Origin: a virus
DNA length: 64,000 nt
Strand: one strand, 5' to 3'
IMG/VR virus record: IMGVR_UViG_3300042868_010004
Coordinates: 1-64,000 of that record
Shown: one piece after another, positions 1-8,332 of the stretch
Layout of the letters: the number at the start of each line of letters is the position of its first letter
Numbering within the stretch: position 1 is the first letter of the stretch
Translations under genes and position numbers: made by a program
The notes under the pieces: generated by a model
What the model saw: the letters and a program-made list of their open reading frames with translations, nothing else
What the model was told of the DNA's origin: nothing
The model's database searches: none

Positions 1-155
1 CGTTGTAGCGCGGGGAAGTTCTCACGTTGAAGCGTGGGGAAGTTCTCACGTTGTAGCGTGGGAAAGTTCTCACGTTGAAGCGTGGGAAAGTTCTCACGTT
101 GAAGCGTGGGGAAGTTCTCACGTTGAAGCGTGGGGAAGTTCTCACGTTGTAGCGT
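1..155 (+). repeat. In-frame 24-bp tandem repeat, about 6.4 copies
   Basis: Six full copies and a partial one of a 24-bp unit that varies at few positions (tgt/gaa, ggg/gaa). The unit is a multiple of three and is open in one frame, where it reads as an octapeptide of the form SHVEAWGS or SHVVAWES. It is therefore coding repeat DNA at the 3' part of a gene that starts left of the window. There are no spacers, so it is not a CRISPR. Confidence 0.9.
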
Positions 156-676
156 CGAATGAGGTCGCTATCCATAATCATTCCGCCTCAACCGTTATTG
201 AAATCGCGGGTTACGCTGTTATTTTCGCGCTTAAGATCGCCAAGTTTATCAAAAAGTCGGAAACTTCGACTATTATCAATCTACCCCCTCGCCAATACAG
301 TGTCGAAGAATGGAATGAGCGAGAAAATACCGACAAAAACGAAGATAAAATTATTCTTTACAAGAAAGTGTCTTCCGACTGGAAAACTCAAGAAGGGGAA
401 AAGAATGAGACGGTTTGGCTGGTCGGCTCAGTCATGAGTCATCCATCTTGGAATCCATCAGAGGAAGAGTGCGGTGAAGGTAAATTCCACGCATGTTCAC
501 GGGCTTATTTCTGCGATGAGTTTCGGGATAAGCCTAATGACCGATATATCGCGATTGAGGTTGATCCGTCTGATATGTTTACTTGGTCAGAGCCGTCTTA
601 TCCGCATAAAGCTGCATTTAAGGCAGGGAAAGTTCTTTATGAATGTGATCGCTACGGGAAAAAGATTAACGGATAA
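2..676 (+). CDS. Octapeptide-repeat phage protein, 5'-truncated
   Basis: This frame is open from the left edge to a TAA at 674-676, so the gene enters from upstream and its start is not visible. The first ~50 visible residues are repeats of SHVEAWGS/SHVVAWES type. Alternating V-A-W/G-S repeats of this kind are found in phage proteins expected to fold as a short-rung beta-helix. After the repeats come a hydrophobic stretch (VIEIAGYAVIFALKIAKFI), a charged linker, and a C-terminal domain with Cys at FHACSRAYFCD and the end KVLYECDRYGKKING. That end resembles DUF7666-type phage proteins, but this is from memory only. An internal ATG at 368 could make a 102-residue product, but coding clearly continues upstream of it. 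Function unknown; binding or scaffolding is inference. Confidence 0.8.
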   Translation, partial: VVARGSSHVEAWGSSHVVAWESSHVEAWESSHVEAWGSSHVEAWGSSHVVASNEVAIHNHSASTVIEIAGYAVIFALKIAKFIKKSETSTIINLPPRQYSVEEWNERENTDKNEDKIILYKKVSSDWKTQEGEKNETVWLVGSVMSHPSWNPSEEECGEGKFHACSRAYFCDEFRDKPNDRYIAIEVDPSDMFTWSEPSYPHKAAFKAGKVLYECDRYGKKING

Positions 677-715
677 CCGACATTGCAAACCCCCTAAACG
701 GGCTCGGAATTTCTC

Positions 716-744
716 TTGACCAGAATCGGGGTTTCCCCTATCGT
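716..744 (+). promoter_or_regulatory. Early-type promoter before gene at 793
   Basis: TTGACC (716-721), 17-bp spacer, TATCGT (739-744). It lies just downstream of a stop codon and about 50 bp ahead of the next start, with an A/C-rich leader. It is one of a dispersed family in this window. Confidence 0.55.
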
Positions 745-792
745 TCTATCAGGTCAGACAACTAAAATAAAAACAAACCAATAAACAAAAAA

Positions 793-1146
793 ATGAATAG
801 CATTATTACCAATAAGCCCGCCAAGGATAAGGTTCACGTATATTTGGAGGAACTCTTTAAGGAAAAGTTCGGCGTCTTCCTTGAAATTCATCACACCCAA
901 TTTAATCCGCCCGTTCGTTTGCCTCATAGTCGGAAGACAATCCGTGCGCGAACTGCTGTTATGGCATACAAAGATCGGGCCGAGGTGGATATTGCTAATT
1001 CGGCACCGGGAACTGTAAAACCGCTGGCGATTACTGAATCTTGTTGTGCGGCAAATGATGTTTTTGTAAAGCGAGAGGGGCTTCGCTTGGCTTTGCACCG
1101 GCTTTATCGTGAATTGTCCGCGAAGAAAAAGAACGGGGAAATCTGA
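793..1146 (+). CDS. Hypothetical phage protein, 117 aa
   Basis: Not assigned to a named family. It is a basic soluble protein with a short central AYKDRAEVDIANSAPG segment and a C-terminal CCAANDVFVKREGLRLAL stretch. That pattern (cys-rich turn, then F-x-K-R-x-G-R/L-x-x-A) recurs in small phage proteins of unknown role. The ATG follows an A/C-rich leader with no Shine-Dalgarno, and the early-type promoter at 716 lies upstream. It is followed at zero distance by the next gene, so the two are probably one transcript. Confidence 0.75.
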   Translation: MNSIITNKPAKDKVHVYLEELFKEKFGVFLEIHHTQFNPPVRLPHSRKTIRARTAVMAYKDRAEVDIANSAPGTVKPLAITESCCAANDVFVKREGLRLALHRLYRELSAKKKNGEI

Positions 1147-1374
1147 ATGAATATCAATCTGAATAGCCGCTGTAAAGTCATATTGACCCAATACGGGGCC
1201 GATCATTACAATCGCATTCACGCTTTCATGGGGAAGAACGCCCCAGCAGAAAAAACAGAAGGGGACCGTTTAGAAGATCCGATTTGGAGTCTGATGCATG
1301 ATTTTGGAGAGGTTTGCTGGCACGGTAATCCAAGCATCCCATTCAGAGACATGAAGATTGAAGTGCTGAACTAA
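1147..1374 (+). CDS. Small hypothetical phage protein, 75 aa
   Basis: It starts on the base after the stop of the preceding gene (TGA then ATG), which indicates translational coupling. The layout (N-L-N-x-x-C-x-V-I-L-T near the N-terminus, W-x-L-M-x-x-F-G in the middle, P-F-x-D near the end) is shared by small proteins seen in many phages, but no function is known. No membrane segment or metal site is visible. Confidence 0.7.
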   Translation: MNINLNSRCKVILTQYGADHYNRIHAFMGKNAPAEKTEGDRLEDPIWSLMHDFGEVCWHGNPSIPFRDMKIEVLN

Positions 1375-1391
1375 AAGCAAGTTTATTAAAT

Positions 1392-1652
1392 ATGGAAATC
1401 ACATACATTGAACCGTATAAGTGGCCGGAGAAAACTCAAACGAACAGTCTGGTTAATTATATTGAATCGGAATTGACAAATACCGGTTATGATACGAGGG
1501 GTGTCGCCGAAAATGCCAAAGAGATTGCCCAGAATAACTCTGCCATGCTCGCCCGCCTGATTGATGTTTTGACGGAAAATCGCACGCTGAGTGTTTTTGA
1601 TATTAAGAAGATTGTTGGGAATTCGGACGAAATTGTAAAAATTGACCAATAG
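1392..1652 (+). CDS. Hypothetical protein, 86 aa
   Basis: Soluble, mostly helical by composition. The N-terminus carries YIEPYKWPEKTQTNS and the rest is rich in polar helix formers (EIAQNNSAMLARLIDVLTEN). The gap to the previous stop is 17 bp and to the next start 9 bp, so it sits inside a + strand operon. No recognised domain. Confidence 0.65.
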   Translation: MEITYIEPYKWPEKTQTNSLVNYIESELTNTGYDTRGVAENAKEIAQNNSAMLARLIDVLTENRTLSVFDIKKIVGNSDEIVKIDQ

Positions 1653-1661
1653 GACTGAATT

Positions 1662-2024
1662 ATGAATCAGAATCGAATACTGAAATTCCGAGTTTGGTGC
1701 AAAGTCAGCAATCGTTATGAATATAACTGGCAAAAAGTTATTTCAAGTCATTTGAATTACCGAGATGAAAAATGCCACAACGGAATTGACGCCACCTCTG
1801 ATGATTTACTGGTCTTCCAACAATTTACCGGACTAAAAGACGAAAATGATCGGGAGATTTATGAAGGGGATATTTTGGAACAGTTTGATAATTCAAAATT
1901 GCGAAGCCAGATTATTTTTAAAGACGGTATGTTTTGCGATGGCGAAAATAGCTTGATTGCGTTCGCTAGGTATAGCAAAATTATCGGAAATATCTTTGAG
2001 AATCCAGAACTAATTCAATCCTGA
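1662..2024 (+). CDS. YopX-family phage protein
   Basis: This 120-residue protein has the hallmarks of the YopX family found in phages and prophages of many bacteria. It has an N-terminal KFRVWCK, a central VFQQFTGLKDENDREIYEGD (about residues 50-69), and a C-terminal NIFENPEL. The family is probably a small beta-barrel; its biochemical role is unknown. The stop overlaps the next ATG by one base (tgATG). The family call rests on the characteristic TGLKD-x-x-x-x-IYEGD block and is fairly safe; the function is not. Confidence 0.85.
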   Translation: MNQNRILKFRVWCKVSNRYEYNWQKVISSHLNYRDEKCHNGIDATSDDLLVFQQFTGLKDENDREIYEGDILEQFDNSKLRSQIIFKDGMFCDGENSLIAFARYSKIIGNIFENPELIQS

Positions 2025-2260
2025 TGTCCGATCCGATCACCCAAACTCTCTCCCGCTCTTTCGGTTTCCAATTTCGGAATTCGGACCTACAAGGCACCCT
2101 GATTAACCTCAATCCCGGACAAGCCTCAGTCCGAACTGATGTGTATACATTCTGGGCGGAAAAAGAATTTCAGAATTTGCAGGATTTCTTCTCCGAAGTC
2201 TGCCCGACTCAGGAAGAGCAAGCGGAAATTTTAAATACGATCAACAAACTAATCAAATAG
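2024..2260 (+). CDS. Hypothetical protein, 78 aa
   Basis: One-base overlap with the YopX-like gene. The sequence has TLSRSFGFQF near the start and a C-terminal acidic helix (CPTQEEQAEILNTINKLIK). Soluble. Followed by about 50 bp of A-rich leader for the next gene. Family not recognised. Confidence 0.65.
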   Translation: MSDPITQTLSRSFGFQFRNSDLQGTLINLNPGQASVRTDVYTFWAEKEFQNLQDFFSEVCPTQEEQAEILNTINKLIK

Positions 2261-2308
2261 ACAAAAAAACAGAAAACAATTAATTAAAAACCAACAAATT
2301 ATCACACC

Positions 2309-2916
2309 ATGCCCTCCTCATACACCGCATACATCCTAGAAGATAAACTCGCAAACCTTCCGATTTCACCAAGATTTGCGCCCGCGCTTTCGGGGCCTGC
2401 ATTAACCAGCGGGACGATTCTCTGGAGGCCCCTCTGGAAATCCCCAAGGCAGAAACAAAATATTACGAAGATTCCTTAAAAGACGCCGAGAAGAAGATTC
2501 AAAAACTGATCCGCATGAATAAGGCACAGCGAATTAATTATGGCAAGAAAGTGATTCGCGAAGGTATTAGATCCGCCAAGGCGTCTATTGAAAAACATAA
2601 TAAAAACAAGGAAAAACTCGAAAAGGCCTTACTTTGGGTTTATTCATACGCTCCGCCTACCCCCGATCATGTTAACTTTAAGGATTTCATGGTGAAACAG
2701 ATTGAGGAAACTATGAAGTGGGATGGAAGTGACTCCTATTATCAAAAGGCTCTGTCGGATTATCAGGAAATGACCCCGCTTCAGATTTGGGCCGACCACC
2801 TCACGATGGCAGTTGAGGATATTCCCCGGAACGAAAAGAAAATTCAGGAAGAGATCGAGCGGGCAAACGGACGGGCGGAATGGATTAACAAACTAATTGA
2901 ATCCGTTCGGAATTAA
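2309..2916 (+). pseudogene. Frameshifted hypothetical phage gene
   Basis: An ATG at 2309 opens with MPSSYTAYILEDK but that frame runs into a stop near 2477. From 2347 the next frame is open and continues with SDFTKICARAFGACINQRDD, then runs unbroken to TAA at 2914-2916. Small phage proteins commonly join exactly these two pieces (SxYTAYI... followed by ARAFGACI-x-x-RDD, then a Lys/Glu-rich coiled coil). I therefore read this as one gene of about 200 codons broken by a single-base shift between about 2347 and 2380. The downstream part, from an internal ATG at 2515, could still give a 133-residue coiled-coil protein. A sequencing error or programmed shift cannot be excluded. Confidence 0.65.
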
Positions 2917-2941
2917 TACTAAAACAATACAAACAAACCAA

Positions 2942-3406
2942 ATGTCAGCAACCCCAACACTCCTGAACGAGACAGGAAAATTCTACCTTGACAATCAGAA
3001 TTCGGAATATGTCACGCTGGCCTTCTCAGGTGACGATGCTTTCCTAAAACGGACAGAAAATTTCCTCTACAATTACGGGGTTCTCCGCTCCGGCTCCGTC
3101 CATAAACTGAAAGACCAATTCAATTACATACACTGTCCACTCAGCCGTTTGGATGAGGCTTTAATGAGTTGTTTTCGCGGGGAGATCATAAAAGAGAAAT
3201 CTTCCGAAATTGACTACATCGTGAAGATGATTTGTGATGAGGTCGGTGATGAGATCGACTGCCAGATTGAGTGGAACGAACAGAAAGTCACTGATCTAGC
3301 CAACGAAAGGGCAAACCTCTTTATGGAACGGATTGAACGGGTCAGTCTGAATATTTATTCGGAGAATGCCGGAGAGTCAGAGGTTTATACCTTGGGTCGA
3401 GTTTAG
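2942..3406 (+). CDS. Hypothetical protein, 154 aa
   Basis: Start chosen at 2942 because the usual A/C-rich leader (aaacaaaccaa) sits directly before it; an in-frame start at 2897 lies inside the preceding gene. The protein is acidic with a long C-terminal helical region (DEVGDEIDCQIEWNEQKV onward). It is the last gene before the promoter for the rIIA-like gene. No known domain. Confidence 0.65.
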   Translation: MSATPTLLNETGKFYLDNQNSEYVTLAFSGDDAFLKRTENFLYNYGVLRSGSVHKLKDQFNYIHCPLSRLDEALMSCFRGEIIKEKSSEIDYIVKMICDEVGDEIDCQIEWNEQKVTDLANERANLFMERIERVSLNIYSENAGESEVYTLGRV

Positions 3407-3410
3407 TGGC

Positions 3411-3438
3411 TTGACAAGTTCGCCGATTCTGTCACCGT
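3411..3438 (+). promoter_or_regulatory. Early-type promoter before rIIA-like gene
   Basis: TTGACA (3411-3416), 16-bp spacer, then CACCGT (3433-3438), a weak -10. It starts 5 bp after a stop codon and 60 bp before the rIIA-like gene. Member of the dispersed family. Confidence 0.5.
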
Positions 3439-3470
3439 CTGTCTGAACAACCTAATAAAGAATTATCCGT

Positions 3471-5606
3471 ATGATACTTGAAACCGAAAACCGTCCCGTC
3501 TCTCGCTCTGGTATTTTTGAAGAGACCGAATTTAAAATATCGACCTCCGCTCATGTAATGCGGATTTTGCGAACTGGCGTTTATAGTAATAAGACGCTTT
3601 GCACCCTCAGAGAATTCGCAAGTAATTCGCAAGACGCTCATACAGAGGCACTTATAAAAGACCGCCCGATTGAAATTCAACTGCCGACCCTGCTTGAACC
3701 AACTCTAAAAATCCGTGATTTCGGACGATCCATGAGTCACGAGACGGTCATGGAATTATATTCAACCTACGGCCTCTCTACTAAATCAGAGTCCAATGAA
3801 TATATTGGAATGATGGGCATCGGAAAGTTCGCCGGGTTTGCCTATTCCCCTTCTTTTCAAGTCTCTTGCATTCAGAACAGAATCAAGCGGGTTTACAACA
3901 TGTACCTCAACGAGTCTGATAAGGGTGCGATTGCCCTTTTGATGACAGTTCAGACCGAAGAGGAAGACGGAACGGAGGTCTCCATTGAGGTCAAACAGTC
4001 TGATGTCTCATCCTTTATTTCCGAAGCTCGCGGCCTCTTTCGTTTCTGGGAACCCCATCCAATCATTGTGCCCGGATCGGATTACGAACGAATTGAAAAC
4101 AAATGGCATCTCCGAATGGAAGATTGGGGCTTCCGAGTGGGCTCAAATGGCGAATCTTATATTGTTATGGGCGGGGTGCCGTATAAGATTAACTATTCGG
4201 AAATTCAGAATCTTTCCAGTTTCTATCAAAAGTTGCTATCAAAACAACTTGTCATTTTTTGCAAGATTGGTGATGTTGATGTTTCAGCCTCCCGCGAAAA
4301 TGTCAGCCTGACGAAAAAAACAACCGACTTCATTAAATCTTTCCTTCATAAAGTAGAAAACGAAATTCGGCAGTCAATTGAACAGAAGATGGACGGAATT
4401 AAGACCGAATACGAGGCGCGGAAGCTCTACCTCGATCTTTTTAATGAACAGGGCGAGCTGAATATCGTCAAAGACATTATCAAAGATTCAATCAAAATTA
4501 AATTCGGAGAGACTGAAATTCTCGGTCCTGAATTTTCCACACCATTCCCCCATTTTGTCTCCTATTTTCGCCGGGATAAACAATGGAAGCGGCGAATTAC
4601 GGTCGATCAATATACAATCAAATCCAGTATTTTGTCGTGGGAAAAGCATCAAAAAGAGGATTCCGTCCCCCGTGTTTTCTACGATCTGAAAGAGCGAGGG
4701 AGCGGCAAGATTCGGAATCTCTCCCGATTTTATTTTGAACAGAATCAGTTCGGAGATAATAAATGTATTTGGATTGTCCAGCCAGAAAGCGTCGAACAGT
4801 TGCAGTCCTTTTGCTCTGAGAAGGGAATTGATTTCGGCCTCTTTCATGATATTGATTCCGTCATCCAACTTCCTGTCAAGCCAAGGGCGGAACGTTGCTC
4901 GGCTGTAACTCAGAAGCCCGATAGTTTTTACAACTGTTGGGCATACGATCCGGAGGACTGCCTAGAACAGAAATTTGAGGAATATAATGTCCCCGGATCG
5001 AACCTTGAATATTGCAATGTGGAATTTGATTCAAAACCGGGTTACTTTTTGATTCGTGACGGAAAGAATATTCCGTATGAGACCCGCCTTGGTGAATTGG
5101 TTAATCTGCTGGGTGATTTCTACCCTGAATTCAAGGAATGCCCGGTCATCCATGTTTTCTCCTCTCGTTATCGGAAAAAGTTGGTAGAGAACGGCTGGCA
5201 TGAATTGGGAACTGCTCTGAAGAATTTTATTCAAAAGGAGTGGGATGCTTTCAAGCCTCAGAAGATTAATTTCACTAAGATGGATTACGGTCTTCCATGT
5301 TTTTCTTACGAGGCTATTAAGGCTCTCCATGAGATTTTTGAGGCCGGTAAGGTTCAGTCCAAACTGATTTCCAATTTGTTTGAGCTGGTGAGCGAATCAG
5401 GCTGCGACTCCTTACCGCATCATAATTGGGGGGCGGCATTATTTTGTGCAAAACCGGACCTTAGCAAAGAAGAGCTGCGTATGAAAGAAAAGGCCGGGGA
5501 GATTTGGAAGAAAATGTTTGACAAGACCCCCTTGCTCCGGCATATTCCGTGTCAGAACTGGGGTGAGCCCGAAGTTCTAACCTATATTCAAAACAATTTA
5601 AAATGA
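3471..5606 (+). CDS. rIIA-like: rIIA-like GHKL ATPase
   Basis: A 711-residue protein with a GHKL ATPase N-terminus. The N box REFASNSQDA is at about 47-56, the Asp-Gly box IRDFGRSMS at about 81-89, and the glycine lid GMMGIGKFAGF at about 113-123. This is the arrangement of T4 rIIA-like and Hsp90/MutL-type folds, followed by a long C-terminal region without a recognised domain. T4 rIIA with rIIB excludes or resists other phages and is membrane associated; the precise biochemistry is unresolved. Here an rIIB-like gene follows two small genes later (6085), which supports the pairing. The next gene overlaps by four bases (ATGA). Confidence 0.85.
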   Translation: MILETENRPVSRSGIFEETEFKISTSAHVMRILRTGVYSNKTLCTLREFASNSQDAHTEALIKDRPIEIQLPTLLEPTLKIRDFGRSMSHETVMELYSTYGLSTKSESNEYIGMMGIGKFAGFAYSPSFQVSCIQNRIKRVYNMYLNESDKGAIALLMTVQTEEEDGTEVSIEVKQSDVSSFISEARGLFRFWEPHPIIVPGSDYERIENKWHLRMEDWGFRVGSNGESYIVMGGVPYKINYSEIQNLSSFYQKLLSKQLVIFCKIGDVDVSASRENVSLTKKTTDFIKSFLHKVENEIRQSIEQKMDGIKTEYEARKLYLDLFNEQGELNIVKDIIKDSIKIKFGETEILGPEFSTPFPHFVSYFRRDKQWKRRITVDQYTIKSSILSWEKHQKEDSVPRVFYDLKERGSGKIRNLSRFYFEQNQFGDNKCIWIVQPESVEQLQSFCSEKGIDFGLFHDIDSVIQLPVKPRAERCSAVTQKPDSFYNCWAYDPEDCLEQKFEEYNVPGSNLEYCNVEFDSKPGYFLIRDGKNIPYETRLGELVNLLGDFYPEFKECPVIHVFSSRYRKKLVENGWHELGTALKNFIQKEWDAFKPQKINFTKMDYGLPCFSYEAIKALHEIFEAGKVQSKLISNLFELVSESGCDSLPHHNWGAALFCAKPDLSKEELRMKEKAGEIWKKMFDKTPLLRHIPCQNWGEPEVLTYIQNNLK

Positions 5607-5803
5607 AAATTTTGCAAACATTTGAATCAGACGAGTATAATGCACTTCTTACTGCGCTTTATAATGCGGCAGAAGCAGAATATAACTTGGAAGGATCAGA
5701 GAAAGTTTACAAATACCTTGAGGAAATTCCAAAAACCTCTTTGGTTGTAGAGTTAACTGGAGAGCTGCACCGCCTTGGCTTCAAAATTGTAAAAACTAAA
5801 TAA
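5603..5803 (+). CDS. Small hypothetical protein between rIIA and rIIB
   Basis: This 66-residue ORF overlaps the rIIA-like stop by ATGA, so it is translationally coupled. It is an acidic N-terminal helix (YNALLTALYNAAEAEYNLEG) followed by a basic end (LGFKIVKTK). No known family. Its position within the rII unit suggests a linked role, but that is inference. Confidence 0.65.
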   Translation: MKILQTFESDEYNALLTALYNAAEAEYNLEGSEKVYKYLEEIPKTSLVVELTGELHRLGFKIVKTK

Positions 5804-5816
5804 AAAAATACAAATT

Positions 5817-6092
5817 ATGACCCCCGAACAAAAACAACTCCTATCTGTATCTCGTAAGTCTCTCGACTTAATGCATGTAGCTGAAAAGGAAATCCTTGGT
5901 GATGATGGCGATGCGTGGTGCGCCTTTTGGGATGCCTTATGCGATATTACCGGCGCAGAACAGGTAAATGACTGGGGGAAGCATTGGACCGACCCCCGAA
6001 TTCTTCTATCTGCGACTCCCGAACAACGAGCGCAAGCTATTGAAACTATTTTTTCAAACCAAAACCAAACACAAGAAATCAATCATGAGTAA
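5817..6092 (+). CDS. Hypothetical protein, 91 aa
   Basis: Acidic, tryptophan-rich centre (GDAWCAFWDALCDITGAEQV) with two cysteines. The stop overlaps the rIIB-like start by 8 bp, which ties it to the same transcript. No recognised domain. Confidence 0.65.
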   Translation: MTPEQKQLLSVSRKSLDLMHVAEKEILGDDGDAWCAFWDALCDITGAEQVNDWGKHWTDPRILLSATPEQRAQAIETIFSNQNQTQEINHE

Positions 6093-7056
6093 TTCAACTG
6101 CCCTGCCTTTCCTTTATTCCCCAGACTTCATCACCGTTGTCTGCCAGAAGCCCCATACGATCTATTCAAACGATCATCGTTATGGTAAACTTTTGGCGGC
6201 AATTAAAGACAAGCAGTGGGATCTTGTCCCTCAGATTGTTTCCCTGCCGAAAGCTATTTCTCTTTTTTCTTTCGGGAAAGTCAAAATCTTCGAGGGTCAA
6301 GTCATGTATAAAGATAAACCTCTCCATAATTCAGTCACAGAACGAATCCTTGAATTCATCCGAGAGGGTTTTCCTTTTGAATCTCTTGTTCGATTCCTTG
6401 ATAATCTAATGGAGAATCCAACCCAAAGTTCAATCGAGATGGTTTTCGAATATCTCCAGCGATATAAGATGCCAATTGGCGATGACGGCGCGGTTTATGG
6501 CATGAAGGCTATCAAGGCGAATTATACCGATAAATGGACCGGAAAGATTAATAATAAGCCGGGTCAGTATAATAAGATGCCGCGAGAGGAAATTAGCTGC
6601 GATCCGGATTGTGCTTTCGGCCCCGGTTTTCATCACGGCTTTGAAGATTTTGTTCGCGATTATGGTTCTGGCGATGATCGAGTTGTCTTGACCAAGTTTT
6701 TTCCGAAGGATGTTTGTCGGATTCCGGTGGACGCCTGTTATCAGAAGATTGTCGTTTCGGAATACGAAGTTGTGGCTGATCTTGGCACTGTGAAAGATTT
6801 TGGGAATTTCAGTTCAAACTATGCCCCGAATAGCAATGTAAGTTCGGAGTTTGTTCAAGTGGACAACGAAGAAAAGGCAAGACAAGTAGAAGGCAAGGAT
6901 TGGGAAACTGTTTCCGCAGACAAGGCATATAAACTCCATAGAGAAGGAGGTTTTGGCCTGATTTCTTTTCAGTTCAACGGTAATGATATTATCTATCAGG
7001 AGCCAAAACGTCCGCGCTCTTTCTTCCGGAAATACAATGATTGGGTAATTGCATAA
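6085..7056 (+). CDS. rIIB-like: rIIB-like protein
   Basis: The start at 6085 (MSNSTALPFLY) was chosen over a longer upstream frame because that extension lies inside the preceding gene. The 323-residue protein matches rIIB-like phage proteins in layout. It has an N-terminal region ending in SVTERILEFIREGFPFESL, a middle FLDNLMENPTQSSIEMVFEY, and the marker block GDDGAVYGMKAIKANYTDKW (about 138-157). It also has a Cys/His-bearing SCDPDCAFGPGFHHG segment. It is expected to act with the rIIA-like ATPase in exclusion or lysis control. The family call is good; the role in this phage is inferred from T4. Confidence 0.85.
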   Translation: MSNSTALPFLYSPDFITVVCQKPHTIYSNDHRYGKLLAAIKDKQWDLVPQIVSLPKAISLFSFGKVKIFEGQVMYKDKPLHNSVTERILEFIREGFPFESLVRFLDNLMENPTQSSIEMVFEYLQRYKMPIGDDGAVYGMKAIKANYTDKWTGKINNKPGQYNKMPREEISCDPDCAFGPGFHHGFEDFVRDYGSGDDRVVLTKFFPKDVCRIPVDACYQKIVVSEYEVVADLGTVKDFGNFSSNYAPNSNVSSEFVQVDNEEKARQVEGKDWETVSADKAYKLHREGGFGLISFQFNGNDIIYQEPKRPRSFFRKYNDWVIA

Positions 7057-7092
7057 TTTAAGTTAGAAAAACAAATAAATAAAAAACAAAAC

Positions 7093-7281
7093 ATGAACGA
7101 AAATACTGCAAATAACACCGTTAATACCTCCGCTAATCTGTCTGTTTGGACCGCTCGAAAGGGTGATGTCATTCTTGCTCAGTCCGATTCCGAAAAAGGC
7201 GCGTGGCGTCTTCTCGGAGTGCGCGGGAAAAAACAAAAGGCGGCTCTGATTGCGGCTGGATTTGAAGTTCAATCCTCCTAA
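7093..7281 (+). CDS. Small hypothetical protein, 62 aa
   Basis: It has an Asn/Thr-rich N-terminus, then a basic core (WTARKGDVILAQSDSEKGAW) ending LIAAGFEVQSS. The A-rich leader lacks a Shine-Dalgarno. Soluble; family not recognised. Confidence 0.6.
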   Translation: MNENTANNTVNTSANLSVWTARKGDVILAQSDSEKGAWRLLGVRGKKQKAALIAAGFEVQSS

Positions 7282-7312
7282 CAGAAAAACAAACTCAAAC
7301 CATTTTTTAAAA

Positions 7313-7564
7313 ATGCAAAGCGATGGCGAACAACGAATTTACCCACTGACCCACTCTGATTACATTCTAGAATGGGGACGGCGCGGCGAAGTAATCTCAG
7401 AGCTGGAAAAACAACTAGGGAAATATTCCGAAGTTCTGTTTGATGGTTATCTCGTTTATTCAAATCTGACCGAAGCCGAACAAAAATTCACAACCCCAGA
7501 GAATGTTTCGGCGGTTCTGGATGCATTCAACCGCGCCCTCAAACACAAAAGTAAAACAAAATGA
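7313..7564 (+). CDS. Hypothetical protein, 83 aa
   Basis: Start set at 7313, after a run of A/T leader; a longer in-frame start at 7250 would overlap the previous gene heavily. The sequence has ILEWGRRGEVISELEKQLGK and a C-terminal VSAVLDAFNRALKHKSK helix. Next gene overlaps by ATGA. No known domain. Confidence 0.6.
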   Translation: MQSDGEQRIYPLTHSDYILEWGRRGEVISELEKQLGKYSEVLFDGYLVYSNLTEAEQKFTTPENVSAVLDAFNRALKHKSKTK

Positions 7565-7791
7565 ACCCCAAGAAATATAAACTCCCAGATGGAAGGGTAA
7601 CGTCTTCACCCTCTCGATATACCAGAGAGTGGAATAAGCTGGCAAATCCGGTTGCGGCTGCTCTTAATTGCGACATTGTTAGTTTAGATCCCTCCGTTCA
7701 CCTAATAGAAAAGGGCCGCTCCAAAGGTTTTCAACTTTCAACTACTGTCGCTCAGAGAATTAAAGATTTGTACACTGGAACCAGTCTTTGA
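7561..7791 (+). CDS. Small basic phage protein, 76 aa
   Basis: ATGA overlap with the gene before. The opening KYKLPDGRVTSSPSRYTREW is typical of a set of small phage proteins (KLPDGR then Y-x-x-x-W), and LDPSVHL in the middle fits the same pattern. Function unknown. Confidence 0.65.
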   Translation: MNPKKYKLPDGRVTSSPSRYTREWNKLANPVAAALNCDIVSLDPSVHLIEKGRSKGFQLSTTVAQRIKDLYTGTSL

Positions 7792-7795
7792 TTTT

Positions 7796-8104
7796 ATGCC
7801 GGTCAGAATTCTACCTCCGACTCCCGCTCCGCCTGTCCCGCAAGGCTTTATCCGGCACCAGTTTGTCTTAGTAGTAGATGACGCCGAATTTCAGAAAGAA
7901 ATGAGTCGGACGGATTATGAAGTCAGCCCGTTTTACGATTTCATCAGTCGGTATTTCTGCGGGGACGTTTTGTTAGTTGAGAAGGTTTTAGAGGGGGATT
8001 TCCATGGCTGGCATCTCTGGATTGATTATTCGGAGGAGGATCACGCGAATTTCTTTCCGGAGAAGACAAAAAACGAGATTGACAAGACAAATAAGGCTCC
8101 CTAG
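7796..8104 (+). CDS. Hypothetical protein, 102 aa
   Basis: Proline-rich N-terminus (RILPPTPAPPVPQG), then a hydrophobic strand HQFVLVVDDAEF and an acidic aromatic C-terminal half (HGWHLWIDYSEEDHANFF). The stop is TAG, one of the few in the window. Family not recognised. Confidence 0.6.
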   Translation: MPVRILPPTPAPPVPQGFIRHQFVLVVDDAEFQKEMSRTDYEVSPFYDFISRYFCGDVLLVEKVLEGDFHGWHLWIDYSEEDHANFFPEKTKNEIDKTNKAP

Positions 8105-8113
8105 TTTCTCCGC

Positions 8114-8332
8114 ATGCTCGATCCTATTTATCGCCTGAAATTCATGCAAATCTATTCGGAGGCTATCGCACAGAATTATAGTGGCTGCGAGGCGCGGGAT
8201 CTAGCCGAGCTGAGTATTAATAACAAATTATTTCATCAACCCACCCAAAATCTTTCGCCCAATGGCCCGCTTCATTATGTTGACCCTCTGCCTGATAGTT
8301 CTCGGCTCGATCCTTCTATCCAAACTTTGTAA
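8114..8332 (+). CDS. Hypothetical protein, 72 aa
   Basis: The first 40 residues (helix YRLKFMQIYSEAIAQNY, then CEARDLAELSI) look coding. The C-terminal 30 overlap another possible ORF at 8262 in a different frame. Function unknown. Confidence 0.5.
   Translation: MLDPIYRLKFMQIYSEAIAQNYSGCEARDLAELSINNKLFHQPTQNLSPNGPLHYVDPLPDSSRLDPSIQTL

Noticed and set aside
1-155. CRISPR-like repeat array at the left edge
   Set aside because: Units are contiguous 24-mers with no spacers and are open in one reading frame that continues into unique coding sequence.
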